Below, in pieces: positions 1 to 9,841 of a stretch of DNA of 64,000 nt. Origin of the DNA: an uncultured Clostridia bacterium (GTDB lineage: Bacteria > Bacillota > Clostridia > Christensenellales > UBA1242); the NCBI GenBank assembly GCA_947624415.1, contig CANQKH010000003.1:59494-123493 (forward strand), in the 5' to 3' direction. Position 1 is the stretch's first letter; the number at the start of each line of letters is the position of its first letter. The position numbers and the translations under genes were made by a program. The notes beneath the pieces were generated by a model. It was not told the DNA's origin and made no database searches. It worked only from the letters and a program-made list of their open reading frames with translations.

Positions 1-731
1 ACAGGGACAAATCTTGTGCCTAACAAATCTTGTTTCAAATTTGTTCCATTAATTCCCATCATATTGTCAAGTAAGCTGTCATCAAGTTTGACGAAATCGC
101 CAATAGTTTTTATTCCAATTGCAAAGAATTTTCTTTCTAGCCTTGCACCTATTCCAACAATAGAATTTAATGGGAGATTATATGTTAAATTTTTAAAATT
201 TTCAAAAGGTATTTCTGTTGTAAAATTTGGTTTTCTCATGTCTGAACCTAGTTTTGCAAATATCTTTGAAAATGACACGCCCACCGATATAGTAAAATCA
301 AAGTCTTTTTTTATTCTTTCTCGCAATTCATCGGCAATTTGTTTGCCAGTTTTTTTTAAATATTTTTCGCAACCTGTTACATCGAGCCAACATTCATCAA
401 GCCCAAGCGGTTCGACAAAATTTGTATATTCAAGATAAATTGTTTGAAGTTCGTGGGAAATTTCCTCATATATATCATAGTGCGGAGGGAGGCATATAAG
501 ATTTGGACAAAGAGCCATTGCTTCGCCAATAACTTGCCCAGTTTTAATGTTAAACTTTTTTGCCTCTTCATTTTTTGCAAGAATTATGCCTGTTCTTTTG
601 TTTGGATTTCCAGTTACCGCGACTGGCTTTCCTTTATATTGCGGATTAATGGAACATTCGACAGAAGCAAAAAAATTATTTACATCAGCGTGCAAAATAA
701 CCCTCTTATTTATTTGATTTTTCTCTTCCAT
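1..731 (-). CDS. dinB: DNA polymerase IV (Y family), C-terminal part beyond the left edge
   Basis: Read on the minus strand from the ATG at 729-731, an uninterrupted frame runs off the left edge, giving about 243 residues. After a short N-terminal extension it carries the Y-family start ILHADVNNFFASVECS, with the first catalytic Asp and the steric-gate Phe region. PVAVTGNPNKRTGIILAKN follows, then the palm motif GLDECWLDVTG with the catalytic Asp-Glu pair, and SVGVSFSKIFAKLGSDMRKP. The helix-hairpin-helix region (LPLNSIVGIGARLERKF) has just begun at the edge. Members of this family are error-prone translesion polymerases. The little-finger domain is not in the window. The start codon lies beside the promoter of the divergent gene at 764. 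A second Y-family polymerase of the UmuC-like branch lies at 53039. Confidence 0.93.
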   Translation of the reverse strand, partial: MEEKNQINKRVILHADVNNFFASVECSINPQYKGKPVAVTGNPNKRTGIILAKNEEAKKFNIKTGQVIGEAMALCPNLICLPPHYDIYEEISHELQTIYLEYTNFVEPLGLDECWLDVTGCEKYLKKTGKQIADELRERIKKDFDFTISVGVSFSKIFAKLGSDMRKPNFTTEIPFENFKNLTYNLPLNSIVGIGARLERKFFAIGIKTIGDFVKLDDSLLDNMMGINGTNLKQDLLGTRFVP

Positions 732-743
732 TTATTGTATAAT
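714..743 (+). promoter_or_regulatory. sigma-A type promoter for the 764 gene and probably tex-mcs-clpC
   Basis: TTGATT at 714-719 and a perfect TATAAT at 738-743, 18 bases apart. It drives rightward transcription into the gene at 764 and overlaps the 5' end of the divergent dinB. Confidence 0.6.
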
Positions 744-763
744 AGGTAAAAAGTTGGAGAATT

Positions 764-1723
764 ATGCGTAACGACGAAAATATGATATTAAAAGGATTTC
801 AAAATTATTTTTGTGATGGTATAGCATCGGTATTGGGAGAATATTTAGATGTTTATACAGACTATAATGAAGATAAAATATTAGAAAAAATAAGTATAGA
901 AGATTTAAAGACCATTGTCGAGTATGCCGTTTTAAAGAATAAGGTGGCGGGAGTAAAATTTTTAAATATTAAAGTTCCTGTATCAAAAATTGGAAGAGAG
1001 GCACTTGAAAAATTTGATTTAGAAGGGAATGAAGTTTTATCTGCTCGCATTATGCCAAATCTTACAACGAAAGACCTTTTGGGCGGAAATTTATTTTTGC
1101 ACATTGAAGACCTTCTTGATTATGAAGAGGGTTATTTGGAAAGTATATCTGATTTTTGCGGAAGAACGGAAACGCCAATTATTATAACTATATGTCAAGA
1201 CCTAAAAGAGGTTGGCAAACTTGTGAATAAATATAATAAAAGCCCGGTTGAGATTTTGGAAGATTTTGGGTTTTTGGATAGAGAATGCTATTTGCAGGGT
1301 TTGAATTTTCTTGATAAGGAAGATCAAAAGTTGCTTAAACAATATAACCCCACCTTAATTTTGTCTCCACGCGATGATGGAGAAAGTGGAAGGGGTGCAA
1401 TAAATTTATTTAATTTTATTTATAACCGTTTAAAATTTGTTTTTTCAAGCGGAAGATGCTATAATATAGATATGTTGGGCGAGGCCAAACTTGCAAACAT
1501 AAACACTCAAAATCTTATGTTTAGTCGAGGATTAATAAAAGAGGAAAGTTTATTAGAGAGTTTGCAATATAAAAAGGGGGAGAATGAGATTCCTCTTGAA
1601 ATTGAAAGTAATTTGCATTGTATATTTGATTGTAAGTATGAAAATAAAGATGAAAAATTATTGGCTCAACTTTCTTTATATAGAAAAAAAATAAAAGAAA
1701 TAATAAAAGGGATAAAGGAGTAA
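764..1723 (+). CDS. degenerate amidohydrolase/deaminase-like protein
   Basis: 319 residues, with GGAG six bases before the ATG. I do not recognise a named family with certainty. The part from about residue 155 to 265 follows the pattern of the TrzA/cytosine-deaminase branch of metal-dependent amidohydrolases. It reads SPVEILEDFGFLD, then a segment where these enzymes have LVHCVHL but here YLQGLNFL, then LILSPRDDGESGRGAINL where they have CPLSN...G.G, then VFSSGRCYNIDMLGEAKLA where they have LGTDG..N.DM..E. The His and Asp metal ligands expected at these places are missing, so hydrolase activity is unlikely. Its stop is 2 bases before the tex ATG, so it is probably co-transcribed with tex. A fast-diverging paralogue with a new or structural role is one reading; a chance resemblance is possible. 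Confidence 0.45.
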   Translation: MRNDENMILKGFQNYFCDGIASVLGEYLDVYTDYNEDKILEKISIEDLKTIVEYAVLKNKVAGVKFLNIKVPVSKIGREALEKFDLEGNEVLSARIMPNLTTKDLLGGNLFLHIEDLLDYEEGYLESISDFCGRTETPIIITICQDLKEVGKLVNKYNKSPVEILEDFGFLDRECYLQGLNFLDKEDQKLLKQYNPTLILSPRDDGESGRGAINLFNFIYNRLKFVFSSGRCYNIDMLGEAKLANINTQNLMFSRGLIKEESLLESLQYKKGENEIPLEIESNLHCIFDCKYENKDEKLLAQLSLYRKKIKEIIKGIKE

Positions 1724-1725
1724 AA

Positions 1726-3876
1726 ATGGAATTACATGAAGTGCTTGCACAAGAATTTGGAATAAAAGTCGAATATTCACAAAATATAATAAATTTATTA
1801 GATGAGGGTTGCACAATACCTTTCATTGCCCGATACAGAAAGGAAATGCACGGAACCTGTGATGACCAAACTTTAAGGGCATTTGCCGATAGATTGAAAT
1901 ATTTGCGAAACTTAAATGAAGAGAAGGCAAAAGTAGAAAAAACAATCACAGAGCAAGGAAAATGGACTGAGGAATTAAAGGTTGCTCTTGAAAATGCAAA
2001 GACATTAACTGAGGTCGAAGATATTTACAGACCATATAAGCCAAAACGTAAGACAAGAGCCACCGTTGCCATTGCCAAAGGTCTCGAACCTCTTGCAGAC
2101 ACATTGCAATCACAGTCTAAGAGTGTTGAGATAAGAAAAGAGGCAGAGAAATATATTACAGAGGAAGTTCCAACTGTAGATGATGCTTTGCAGGGGGCAA
2201 AGGATATAATTGCTGAAAGAATTTCTGATGATGCAGATTTAAGAAAAGAGTTAAGGGCATTAATTGAAAACAAGGGTATTATTGTTTGCGAATTGCTTGA
2301 AAATGAAAATAGTCCTGTTTATGAAACTTATGCAAACTTCAAACAAGAGGTAAAGGCTCTTCCAAGCCATCGTGTCCTTGCTATAAATAGAGGTGAGAAA
2401 GAAAAATGCCTTAAAGTTGATATAGAATTAAATGAGGAACTATCATTAAATATAATTTCAAAGCATTTCAAGAAAAATAATCCAGACACTGACGCAATTA
2501 TGGAAGAGGTAATTGCAGACGCTTATGAAAGATTACTTTTCCCATCTCTTGAACGTGAATGCAGAAATAATTTAACTGATATGGCAAATGAACAGGCAAT
2601 TAAGATGTTCGAAGTGAACTTAAAGCCTCTTCTCATGGAAGCCCCACTTAAAAATAATATTATTTTGGGATTAGACCCTGCATATAGAACGGGTTGTAAA
2701 ATTGCTGTAATTGACAAAAACGGGAATGTGCTTGACACCACTGTTATTTATCCAACTCCACCTCAGTCTAAGACTGAAGAATCAATTGAAAAATTGAAGA
2801 CATTAATAGAAAAACACAGAGTTGATATAATTTCAATTGGAAATGGAACTGCATCAAAAGAGGCAGAAATATTTGTGGCAGAACTTATAAAACACGTTTC
2901 AAGACCGGTAAGTTATGCAGTTGTAAGCGAAGCAGGAGCGTCCGTTTATTCAGCATCAAAACTCGGTGCTGAGGAATTTCCTGATTATGATGTATCACTA
3001 AGAAGTGCAGTTTCAATTGCAAGACGTCTTCAAGACCCACTTGCAGAACTTATCAAAATTGATGTTAAGTCAATAGGTGTAGGACAATATCAACATGATA
3101 TGCCACAAAACAGATTGACCGAAGTATTGACAGGTGTTGTCGAAGATTGCGTTAATAGTGTTGGTGTGGATTTAAACACTGCAAGCCCATCATTATTAAG
3201 TTATGTTTCTGGGCTGAATATGTCCATAGCAAAGAATATAGTTGATTACAGAGCAAAAGTAAAAGGGATAAAGAACAGACAGGAGTTGCTTGCTGTTCCA
3301 AAGTTAGGACCAAAGGCGTTTGAGCAATGTGCAGGCTTTTTACGGGTTGTTGGTGGAGATGATATTCTAGACAACACCGCCGTTCACCCTGAGAGTTACG
3401 AGGCCACAAGAAAATTATTAAAATTATTTGATATGACAGAAGAAGATGTCAAGAATGGAAATATTTCAAATCTTCCAAATCTTATAACTTTAAAAGGCGA
3501 GGAAAAGGTTGCTAAGGAATGTGAAATTGGTGTTCCAACATTGAATGATATAACAAAAGAACTTTTAAAACCAGGAAGAGATATACGTGAGAGTATGCCA
3601 AAACCTGTATTAAGAAGCGATGTAATCACAATGGAAGACTTAAAAGAGGGTATGGTATTCTCAGGTGTGGTAAGAAATGTTATTGATTTTGGTGCATTTG
3701 TAGACATTGGTGTTCACCAAGATGGTCTTGTGCATATAAGCCAAATTTCAGATTCATATATTAAGCACCCATCAGAGGTGTTGAAGGTTGGTCAAAGAGT
3801 TGACGTGAAGATTCTCTCTGTCGACCTCAATAAAAAGAGAATATCATTAACAATGAAAGGTATTGATAAAGAATAA
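1726..3876 (+). CDS. tex: Tex-family transcription accessory / RNA-binding protein
   Basis: 716 residues, full length for Tex. AAGGAG lies just before the ATG. The helical N-terminus shows the family motif GCTIPFIARYRKEMHG near residues 28-43, followed by VEDIYRPYKPKRKTRA. A YqgF/RNase H-like domain starts near residue 312 (ILGLDPAYRTGCKIAV). Helix-hairpin-helix segments follow (NIVDYRAKVKGIKNRQELLAVPKLGPKAFEQCAGFLRV, split here by family alignment). A C-terminal S1 domain occupies about 640-712 (GMVFSGVVRNVIDFGAFVDIG). Tex proteins bind nucleic acid and act around transcription complexes. Here the gene sits directly upstream of mcsA-mcsB-clpC, the place usually taken by the repressor gene ctsR. 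Confidence 0.95.
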   Translation: MELHEVLAQEFGIKVEYSQNIINLLDEGCTIPFIARYRKEMHGTCDDQTLRAFADRLKYLRNLNEEKAKVEKTITEQGKWTEELKVALENAKTLTEVEDIYRPYKPKRKTRATVAIAKGLEPLADTLQSQSKSVEIRKEAEKYITEEVPTVDDALQGAKDIIAERISDDADLRKELRALIENKGIIVCELLENENSPVYETYANFKQEVKALPSHRVLAINRGEKEKCLKVDIELNEELSLNIISKHFKKNNPDTDAIMEEVIADAYERLLFPSLERECRNNLTDMANEQAIKMFEVNLKPLLMEAPLKNNIILGLDPAYRTGCKIAVIDKNGNVLDTTVIYPTPPQSKTEESIEKLKTLIEKHRVDIISIGNGTASKEAEIFVAELIKHVSRPVSYAVVSEAGASVYSASKLGAEEFPDYDVSLRSAVSIARRLQDPLAELIKIDVKSIGVGQYQHDMPQNRLTEVLTGVVEDCVNSVGVDLNTASPSLLSYVSGLNMSIAKNIVDYRAKVKGIKNRQELLAVPKLGPKAFEQCAGFLRVVGGDDILDNTAVHPESYEATRKLLKLFDMTEEDVKNGNISNLPNLITLKGEEKVAKECEIGVPTLNDITKELLKPGRDIRESMPKPVLRSDVITMEDLKEGMVFSGVVRNVIDFGAFVDIGVHQDGLVHISQISDSYIKHPSEVLKVGQRVDVKILSVDLNKKRISLTMKGIDKE

Positions 3877-3886
3877 GGAAATAAAT

Positions 3887-4054
3887 ATGGATAAATGCCC
3901 ATATTGTAACACTTCATTCAATGAAATTCGTCAAACAGGATTTGTTGGATGTAGTAAATGTTATCGCGAGATAGAAGAGTTAAGAAAGGCTGTAAAATCA
4001 ATGTATTCCAATAAGGTGCATAGAGGGAAGAGGGCGAAAAATGGAAGTTTATGA
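3887..4054 (+). CDS. mcsA: miniature McsA-like zinc-finger protein
   Basis: 55 residues. I place the start at the ATG at 3887 after AAGGAAATAAAT; an in-frame TTG at 3863 lies inside the end of tex and has no ribosome site. The protein has one pair of Cys-x2-Cys knuckles (CPYC near residues 3-6 and CSKC near 26-29) followed by a charged helix. McsA of Bacillus is about 180 residues, with two zinc modules and a UVR domain, and it activates the McsB arginine kinase. This version keeps roughly one zinc module and no UVR segment. The call rests on the zinc motif and on the overlap with mcsB, whose ATG at 4041 lies inside this gene. Confidence 0.7.
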   Translation: MDKCPYCNTSFNEIRQTGFVGCSKCYREIEELRKAVKSMYSNKVHRGKRAKNGSL

Positions 4055-5054
4055 TGATATAGCCATTTCTTCACGCATAAGGCTCGCAAGAAATGTTGAT
4101 GGATTTAATTTTTTTACAAAATTACAAAGTGATGAAGATGCTTCATACATCACATCTTCTGTCATGGAAACGCTTGAGAAATTTGAAGATTTTAATTTTA
4201 TTTCCCTAAAAAATATGTCGCTTAATGAGTGTAATGCCTTGTTTGAACAACATTTAATAAGCAAAGAGTTGATTGAGAATAAAGATATATCGGGTGTGGC
4301 AATAAGTGAAGATAGCAAAATGATAGTTATGATAAACGAAGAAGACCATATTCGTGAGCAATGTATAGAAAAAGGGTTTAATTTATACAAACCTTTTAGA
4401 AGAATTTCTAAAATCGACGATGAGTTGTTGGCAACGCTTCCAATCGCATATGATGATGAATTTGGTTTTATAACAGCAAGTCCATCAAATTTAGGAACGG
4501 GGATGAGAGCATCCGTAATGCTTTTCCTTCCGGCGTGCGAATTGACAGGACGAATGCCAGATGTATACATTAGGGCAAAAGAAGGGGGACTTACTATACG
4601 AGGGATTTATGGAGAAGGTAGCAAAGCGTTGGGCTACTTTTATCAAATTTCAAATCAAGGGTCCTTAGGATTAGATGAAAATGAAATAATCGATAATGTA
4701 AGCGAATTTGTTTATTCGCTATGCAATGAGGAAAAAGAGGCAAGGGAACAATTACTTGAAGAGGAAAGCGAAAAATATAAAGATATAACACTTCGTGCTT
4801 ATGGAATATTGACAAATTGTTATAGTTTAAGTGAAAGCGAAATGATGGAAAAACTTGCACTAATAAAATTGGGACAAGTATTGGGATTTATAGACATAAA
4901 CAATGAAGATAAATTTCAAAAACTTTTCTTTGAGGGGGCAAGTGCAAACTTAAAAGAAATTTTTGGGATAGAAGCACAAAAAAAGGAAAACATTATAAGG
5001 GCGGAGTATATATCTAGCAAGGTGAAAGAATTATCACAAAGGAGGCTAGTATGA
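4041..5054 (+). CDS. mcsB: protein arginine kinase McsB
   Basis: 337 residues, slightly short for McsB (about 355). It belongs to the phosphagen kinase family, which uses ATP to phosphorylate arginines and marks proteins for ClpC. The nucleotide-binding start SSRIRLARNVDGF lies at residues 10-22. MIVMINEEDHIREQ, the family's NEEDH substrate region, lies near 94-107. YDDEFGFITASPSNLGTGMRASVMLFLPA follows, with the conserved TASPSNLGTG. Then comes the RAKEGGLTIRGIYGEGSKALGYFYQISNQ region, split across the active-site loop. It starts within mcsA and overlaps clpC by four bases (ATGA). No ctsR is visible nearby, so control of this operon differs from the textbook Bacillus arrangement. Confidence 0.95.
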   Translation: MEVYDDIAISSRIRLARNVDGFNFFTKLQSDEDASYITSSVMETLEKFEDFNFISLKNMSLNECNALFEQHLISKELIENKDISGVAISEDSKMIVMINEEDHIREQCIEKGFNLYKPFRRISKIDDELLATLPIAYDDEFGFITASPSNLGTGMRASVMLFLPACELTGRMPDVYIRAKEGGLTIRGIYGEGSKALGYFYQISNQGSLGLDENEIIDNVSEFVYSLCNEEKEAREQLLEEESEKYKDITLRAYGILTNCYSLSESEMMEKLALIKLGQVLGFIDINNEDKFQKLFFEGASANLKEIFGIEAQKKENIIRAEYISSKVKELSQRRLV

Positions 5055-7507
5055 ATTATCAATCATCTTCTTTTTCAGACAATATACAAAAAGTTATTAA
5101 AAATGCAAGCAAGTTTGCATTGAGATTTGGCTCAAACTTAATTGGAAGTGAGCATATACTTTATGGACTTGCAAGTGTTAAAGATTGCTTAGCATCAAAG
5201 ATGCTGTCAGACTTTGGAGTAACTGAACAAAGCCTGTTTGAGTTTTTTGAGGACAATGTAAGCCAGGACGACATTTTTGGGCTAGGCGGCGAAGTGGAAA
5301 TGACGCCAAGAACAAAGGATTTATTTAGAGTTGCTCAGCAAATAGCAATATCTATGAACCATTCCTTTTTGGGAACAGAACATCTTTTACTTGCACTTTT
5401 AACGTCAACAGGGAGCGTAGCCTACAGGATTTTGGTAGGGCAATACGGAGTTGATGTTGAGGCTTTAAAAGCAAAACTTTTGTCAGCATTGTCTTTTAAC
5501 ACTAATATTAAAGAGGAAAAAAGCGAAAGTAATAAAAATCAACAGGTAGGTAGTAGTCTTCCCGACAAACTACTAGATATGGGAACGGATATAACATTAA
5601 AGGCAAAGGAACATAAATTAGACCCAGTCATTGGTCGTGAAGAAGAAATACAAAGACTGGTTGAAATTTTATGTAGAAAGACAAAAAACAACCCAGTTCT
5701 TATTGGAGAAGCAGGAGTTGGAAAAACTGCTGTTGTCGAAGGACTTGCACAGGCTATTGTTTCAGGAGATGTTCCAGAAATATTAAAAGATAAGATTATT
5801 TATTCTCTTGAAATTGGCGGGCTTATGGCTGGCACAAAATATAGAGGTGCAATGGAAGAAAAACTGAAAGACGCAATAGAAACTATTATAGAGAGTAAAA
5901 ATATAATTGTCTTTATTGATGAAATTCACACACTTGCACAAGCAGGTTCAGAAAAAGGTGAAACATCTCCATCGGATATGTTAAAACCATATCTAGCGAG
6001 AGGTGAACTTCAAACAATTGGTGCTACAACTACAGATGAATACAGAAAATTTATTGAAAAAGACAAGGCTCTTGAAAGAAGGTTTCAGCCTATTATGGTA
6101 TCCCCACCATCAGTTGAGCAAACAATACAAATTTTAAAGGGGTTAAAAGATAGTTATGAGGCTTTTCATAAAATTACTATAACTGACGAGGCGATAGAGG
6201 CAGCGGCCGTTCTATCGGATAGGTATATTTCAGATAGAAGCCTGCCCGATAAGGCAATAGATTTAATTGATGAAGCAAGTTCAAAGGCAAAAGTAAACTT
6301 TACTGTAAAGCCACAAGAAGTTAGGGCAATTGAGGAGAAAATAAAATCCTTGTCAGCAAACAGAGATGAGGCAAGTTTACAGCGTAATTATGAAAAAGCG
6401 GCAAAACTTCAATCTGAAATAATTAATTTGGAAAATGACCTAAAACAAGCAAACAAAAAATTTGATGTAAAGAAAAACAAGTCTTCTATAAATTCAATTG
6501 GGGCAAATGAGATTGCCGAGGTTGTATCAAAATGGACAGGAATTCCAGTAACGAAGATAACTGAGAGTGAAAAGGAGAAACTTGTTCATCTTGAAGACAT
6601 ATTGCATAAACGTGTTGTTGGCCAAGACGAGGCGGTTGAAGCAGTTGCAAAAGCGATAAGACGTTCAAGAGTTGGATTACAAGACAGTAAAAGACCAATT
6701 GGTTCATTCTTATTTATGGGACAGACCGGTGTTGGAAAAACTGAACTATGCAAAGCAATTGCAGAGGCGATGTTTGATGATGAAAACAATATAATCCGTA
6801 TAGATATGAGCGAATATATGGAATCTCATAGTGTTTCAAAATTGATTGGTTCGCCTCCTGGATATGTAGGTTACGAGGAAGGTGGACAATTGACGGAGCA
6901 GGTTCGAAGAAAACCATATTCAGTTGTTTTATTTGATGAAATAGAAAAAGCACATCCAGACATTTTTAACACTCTTTTACAAATTCTCGATGATGGAAGG
7001 TTAACTGACGGACAGGGAAGGACGGTGTCATTTAAGAATTGTATAATTATTATGACAAGCAATCTTGGCTCAAAAGAGGTTAAGGAGCAAAGAAAGCAAC
7101 TTGGCTTTGGCTATCATGAAGATGAAGAAGAAGTAGATTCCCAAAAAATCTATATGGATGCATTAAAGAACAAATTTAAACCAGAGTTAATAAACAGAAT
7201 TGATGTAATATGTATTTTTGACCCACTTAGCAGACAGGATCTTATAAAAATTGCTAAAATATTAATTAAGAATATAAATAAGAGACTAAAAGAGAAAAAC
7301 TTATCATTGAAAATGACAGAGGATGCACTTGAATTTATAGTGGAGAAAGGATCAAATGTTGAATATGGAGCGCGTCCATTAAAGCGATTTATCCAGCAAG
7401 AGGTTGAAGACCAAATTGCGGAGAAGATATTGCTTGGAAAACTCAATAAAGAGGGTGGAATAATTATAGACATAGAAAATGGCAAATTAACTTTCAACAA
7501 CAATTAA
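5051..7507 (+). CDS. clpC: ATP-dependent protease ATPase subunit ClpC
   Basis: 818 residues, normal for ClpC. Two Clp N repeats occupy about 1-145. The first AAA+ module has Walker A GEAGVGKT near residue 219 and Walker [13 protein letters not shown]-like coiled middle domain lies near 415-460. The second AAA+ module has Walker A GQTGVGKT near residue 557, [16 protein letters not shown], and the C-terminal D2 domain ([22 protein letters not shown]). It unfolds substrates for ClpP, including arginine-phosphorylated ones delivered by McsB. It overlaps the mcsB stop and is the last gene of the run; hpf then has its own promoter. Confidence 0.97.
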   Translation: MNYQSSSFSDNIQKVIKNASKFALRFGSNLIGSEHILYGLASVKDCLASKMLSDFGVTEQSLFEFFEDNVSQDDIFGLGGEVEMTPRTKDLFRVAQQIAISMNHSFLGTEHLLLALLTSTGSVAYRILVGQYGVDVEALKAKLLSALSFNTNIKEEKSESNKNQQVGSSLPDKLLDMGTDITLKAKEHKLDPVIGREEEIQRLVEILCRKTKNNPVLIGEAGVGKTAVVEGLAQAIVSGDVPEILKDKIIYSLEIGGLMAGTKYRGAMEEKLKDAIETIIESKNIIVFIDEIHTLAQAGSEKGETSPSDMLKPYLARGELQTIGATTTDEYRKFIEKDKALERRFQPIMVSPPSVEQTIQILKGLKDSYEAFHKITITDEAIEAAAVLSDRYISDRSLPDKAIDLIDEASSKAKVNFTVKPQEVRAIEEKIKSLSANRDEASLQRNYEKAAKLQSEIINLENDLKQANKKFDVKKNKSSINSIGANEIAEVVSKWTGIPVTKITESEKEKLVHLEDILHKRVVGQDEAVEAVAKAIRRSRVGLQDSKRPIGSFLFMGQTGVGKTELCKAIAEAMFDDENNIIRIDMSEYMESHSVSKLIGSPPGYVGYEEGGQLTEQVRRKPYSVVLFDEIEKAHPDIFNTLLQILDDGRLTDGQGRTVSFKNCIIIMTSNLGSKEVKEQRKQLGFGYHEDEEEVDSQKIYMDALKNKFKPELINRIDVICIFDPLSRQDLIKIAKILIKNINKRLKEKNLSLKMTEDALEFIVEKGSNVEYGARPLKRFIQQEVEDQIAEKILLGKLNKEGGIIIDIENGKLTFNNN

Positions 7508-7515
7508 AATTTGTT

Positions 7516-7543
7516 TTGAAAAAAATAAAAAGTTTGCTAGAAT
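7516..7543 (+). promoter_or_regulatory. sigma-A promoter of hpf
   Basis: TTGAAA at 7516-7521 and TAGAAT at 7538-7543 with a 16-base spacer, just downstream of clpC and 20 bases before hpf. Confidence 0.6.
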
Positions 7544-7562
7544 ATAGTTGCGGAGGTAGCAA

Positions 7563-8099
7563 ATGAAATTAGAAATATTAGAAAGAGGTGGCTATAAAGT
7601 CAGCCAAAGACTAGAAAGGATATTGACTGAGAAATTAACAAGACTGGAAAAATACTTTGAGGACACAATGAATGTAAAAGTTGTATGCTCAAGAACGGCA
7701 AAACTAGAAAAACTAGAAATCACCGTGTCAAGCAAGGGGTTAATGTATAGAAGTGAGGTTACAAGCGATAATATGTATAACAACATTGATTTTGCATTGC
7801 CAAAACTTGAAAAACAAATAGTTAGAAATAGTGAAAAGAGAAAAATGATACGTGCTAGAGGGTCAAAGCAGGAGAACTTCTTGCCATTTGAATTTATTGA
7901 AGAAGAGCCAGAACAACTTCCAGACGTATTTAAAACAAAAACTTTTGAGTTACAACCAATGCTCGTAGATGAAGCAAGATTTGCAATTGAACGCTTGGGA
8001 CATGATTTTTATGTATTTATAAATGCTGATACAGATAAAATAAACATAATTTATAGAAGAAAAGATGGCAAATTCGGTTTAATTGATTTAGTTTACTAA
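7563..8099 (+). CDS. hpf: ribosome hibernation promoting factor, long form
   Basis: 178 residues behind a good GGAGGT ribosome site. The N-terminal domain (about 1-100) is the ribosome-binding HPF/YfiA fold, beginning MKLEILERGGYKVSQRLERIL. The C-terminal dimerisation domain (about 122-178) has VKTKTF-like KTKTFELQPMLVDEARFAIERLGHDFYVFINADT and ends in VYRRKDG-type YRRKDGKFGLIDLVY. Long HPF makes inactive 100S ribosome dimers in resting cells. The gene is monocistronic: its own promoter lies upstream and a hairpin terminator follows at 8129-8169. Confidence 0.93.
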   Translation: MKLEILERGGYKVSQRLERILTEKLTRLEKYFEDTMNVKVVCSRTAKLEKLEITVSSKGLMYRSEVTSDNMYNNIDFALPKLEKQIVRNSEKRKMIRARGSKQENFLPFEFIEEEPEQLPDVFKTKTFELQPMLVDEARFAIERLGHDFYVFINADTDKINIIYRRKDGKFGLIDLVY

Positions 8100-8128
8100 A
8101 AATTACAAATAAATTTGAATTTGATTAT

Positions 8129-8169
8129 AAAAAAGAACATATTGTGAATAAATCAGTATGTTCTTTTTT
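8129..8169. terminator. bidirectional terminator between hpf and the ABC exporter gene
   Basis: Inverted repeat AAAAAAGAACATA (8129-8141) / TATGTTCTTTTTT (8157-8169) with a 15-base loop. The A run and T run allow it to work for both converging genes. Confidence 0.85.
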
Positions 8170-8185
8170 TATGCAATCGACAAAT

Positions 8186-9841
8186 TTAAAATTTTATAAC
8201 GTTATCGCTTATTTCCACCAATCTTTTATCGTGAGATACAACAATTACTATAGAATTTTCTTTAATTTCAATAAGTTTTGATAGTATTTTTTCGACATTT
8301 TTTCCATCAAGATCATTTGTAGGCTCATCGAATATATAAATTTCAGCATCTTTTGCGAAACTTCTAATAAGATTGATTCGTCTTTTTTCGCCACCAGAAA
8401 GCGTGGTTTTTATTGATTCATTAGTTTGATTTCGTTCAAATAGTTCTTGCAAATCAAAGTCGCTTATAAGTTTTTTGGTTTTTTCATTGAGTTGTAAGTC
8501 AGGATACATAACGTTTTCCTCAAAATTTCTATCAAACAAATTTTCTTCTTGAAAAGCCAAAGCAATTCTGTCATTTTCGAAAAATAGGGAATTTATTTCA
8601 AATTTATCATTTATTATAATTTCACCACTTTTGTATTCTTTGAGACCAAGCAAACAATTTATCAAAGATGTTTTTCCACTTCCGCTACCACCAGCGAGAC
8701 AATTTATTTGTCCCTTATAAAAATTTATTTCATGAATTAATTTTGAAAATTTGCCAATTTCAATATCCATGTTTTTCATAGTTATTTTATTTATCTTTTC
8801 TTCTTTTGGCAAAGTCTTGCCAAGTTGAATTATATTTTCGGGATTTTCTTTTAATAAAAGTAAGCGAGAAATTCTTATAGAATATTGTTGCACATTGCCC
8901 ATGACAAAGGCGAGATCTTCATACTTATTATAAACATCAAGCACGTAGGGGATTATAATTATTAATGATGAAATAATTTCTGCACTTGTCATAGTTTTGC
9001 TGTTTAAGACGAGGAGAACTATGCCGATCGTGCTTGCATATTCAATTATGTGAGTGAAAGTCCAATAAATAAGATATGTGTTTAATTTTTTCTTTTGATG
9101 CCTGTAATTTTCATTGTTTAGTTCTTTAAGAATTTGATATTCTCGCTCTCTTGTTTTAAAAAATCCAATAAAAGGTAGGTTTTCAATATTGTTTAAAAAG
9201 TGATTATTTTGTTTTCCGCTTATTTTTTCCAAAATCTTGTTAATTTTGTTATCCATGACAATTCTATAACAAATGGAAATATTCATTATTGCAAGTGTGC
9301 CAAGAATTATGAGGAGAGCATAGATGTTTACAACTGAAATATATATACAAGAAAAAACAGCAACTACAATAGGGGTAAAGATTTTTATAAGAAAATCTTC
9401 AAAGAATGAGAAAACTTGGTCGCTTGCACTTTTAACAATATAACTTGCTTCGCCATTTGTCATATTTAAATTAAAATTTTTTCTGTATTCCAAAATATAA
9501 TTTAATGCTTCAATATGTGTTTTATTGCTCATTCTATAAGCAAACAACTTCATTAAAGCACGTAAAACAGTGGCGGTAATTTGCAGCACAGGCAGGAATG
9601 CAAAAGCAATCAAAATAAGTGCTGTATTAGAAAGACTATCTGGAAATTTTATAAAAAGTATAGATGCTGAATTTCCAGAAAGTTTTGAAGTTACGCAAGA
9701 AGTTATTAAAGGGATTAAAAGGAAAGTAAAGGAGCGAATTATACAGGCAAAAAGAAGGACTATAAAAATAGCCTTATCTTTTTTGCTTCCTATTTTCCAC
9801 AAAAGTTTACAAGCAGAGAAGAACCCAAGTTTTTTATCCAT
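8186..9841 (-). CDS. ABC transporter, fused permease and ATPase (CydC/CydD-like exporter)
   Basis: 551 residues in the half-transporter layout. A transmembrane domain occupies about 1-330, with hydrophobic segments near 25-45, 70-90, 155-175, 175-195 and 270-300. The ATPase domain has Walker A GGSGSGKTS near 385, a Q-loop (FQEENLF), signature LSGGEKRRI near 482, Walker B IYIFDEPTNDLDG and an H-loop (VVSHDK). The overall layout recalls CydC/CydD cysteine/glutathione exporters and peptide exporters. A half-transporter normally dimerises, and no partner gene lies beside it, so a homodimer is likely. The substrate cannot be read from sequence. Confidence 0.85.
   Translation of the reverse strand: MDKKLGFFSACKLLWKIGSKKDKAIFIVLLFACIIRSFTFLLIPLITSCVTSKLSGNSASILFIKFPDSLSNTALILIAFAFLPVLQITATVLRALMKLFAYRMSNKTHIEALNYILEYRKNFNLNMTNGEASYIVKSASDQVFSFFEDFLIKIFTPIVVAVFSCIYISVVNIYALLIILGTLAIMNISICYRIVMDNKINKILEKISGKQNNHFLNNIENLPFIGFFKTREREYQILKELNNENYRHQKKKLNTYLIYWTFTHIIEYASTIGIVLLVLNSKTMTSAEIISSLIIIIPYVLDVYNKYEDLAFVMGNVQQYSIRISRLLLLKENPENIIQLGKTLPKEEKINKITMKNMDIEIGKFSKLIHEINFYKGQINCLAGGSGSGKTSLINCLLGLKEYKSGEIIINDKFEINSLFFENDRIALAFQEENLFDRNFEENVMYPDLQLNEKTKKLISDFDLQELFERNQTNESIKTTLSGGEKRRINLIRSFAKDAEIYIFDEPTNDLDGKNVEKILSKLIEIKENSIVIVVSHDKRLVEISDNVIKF

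Noticed and set aside
16..749. Three overlapping open frames (16-438 +, 444-749 +, 377-580 -) at the left edge
   Set aside because: They are shadows of the minus-strand dinB, whose frame is open from 731 to the edge and carries all Y-polymerase motifs.
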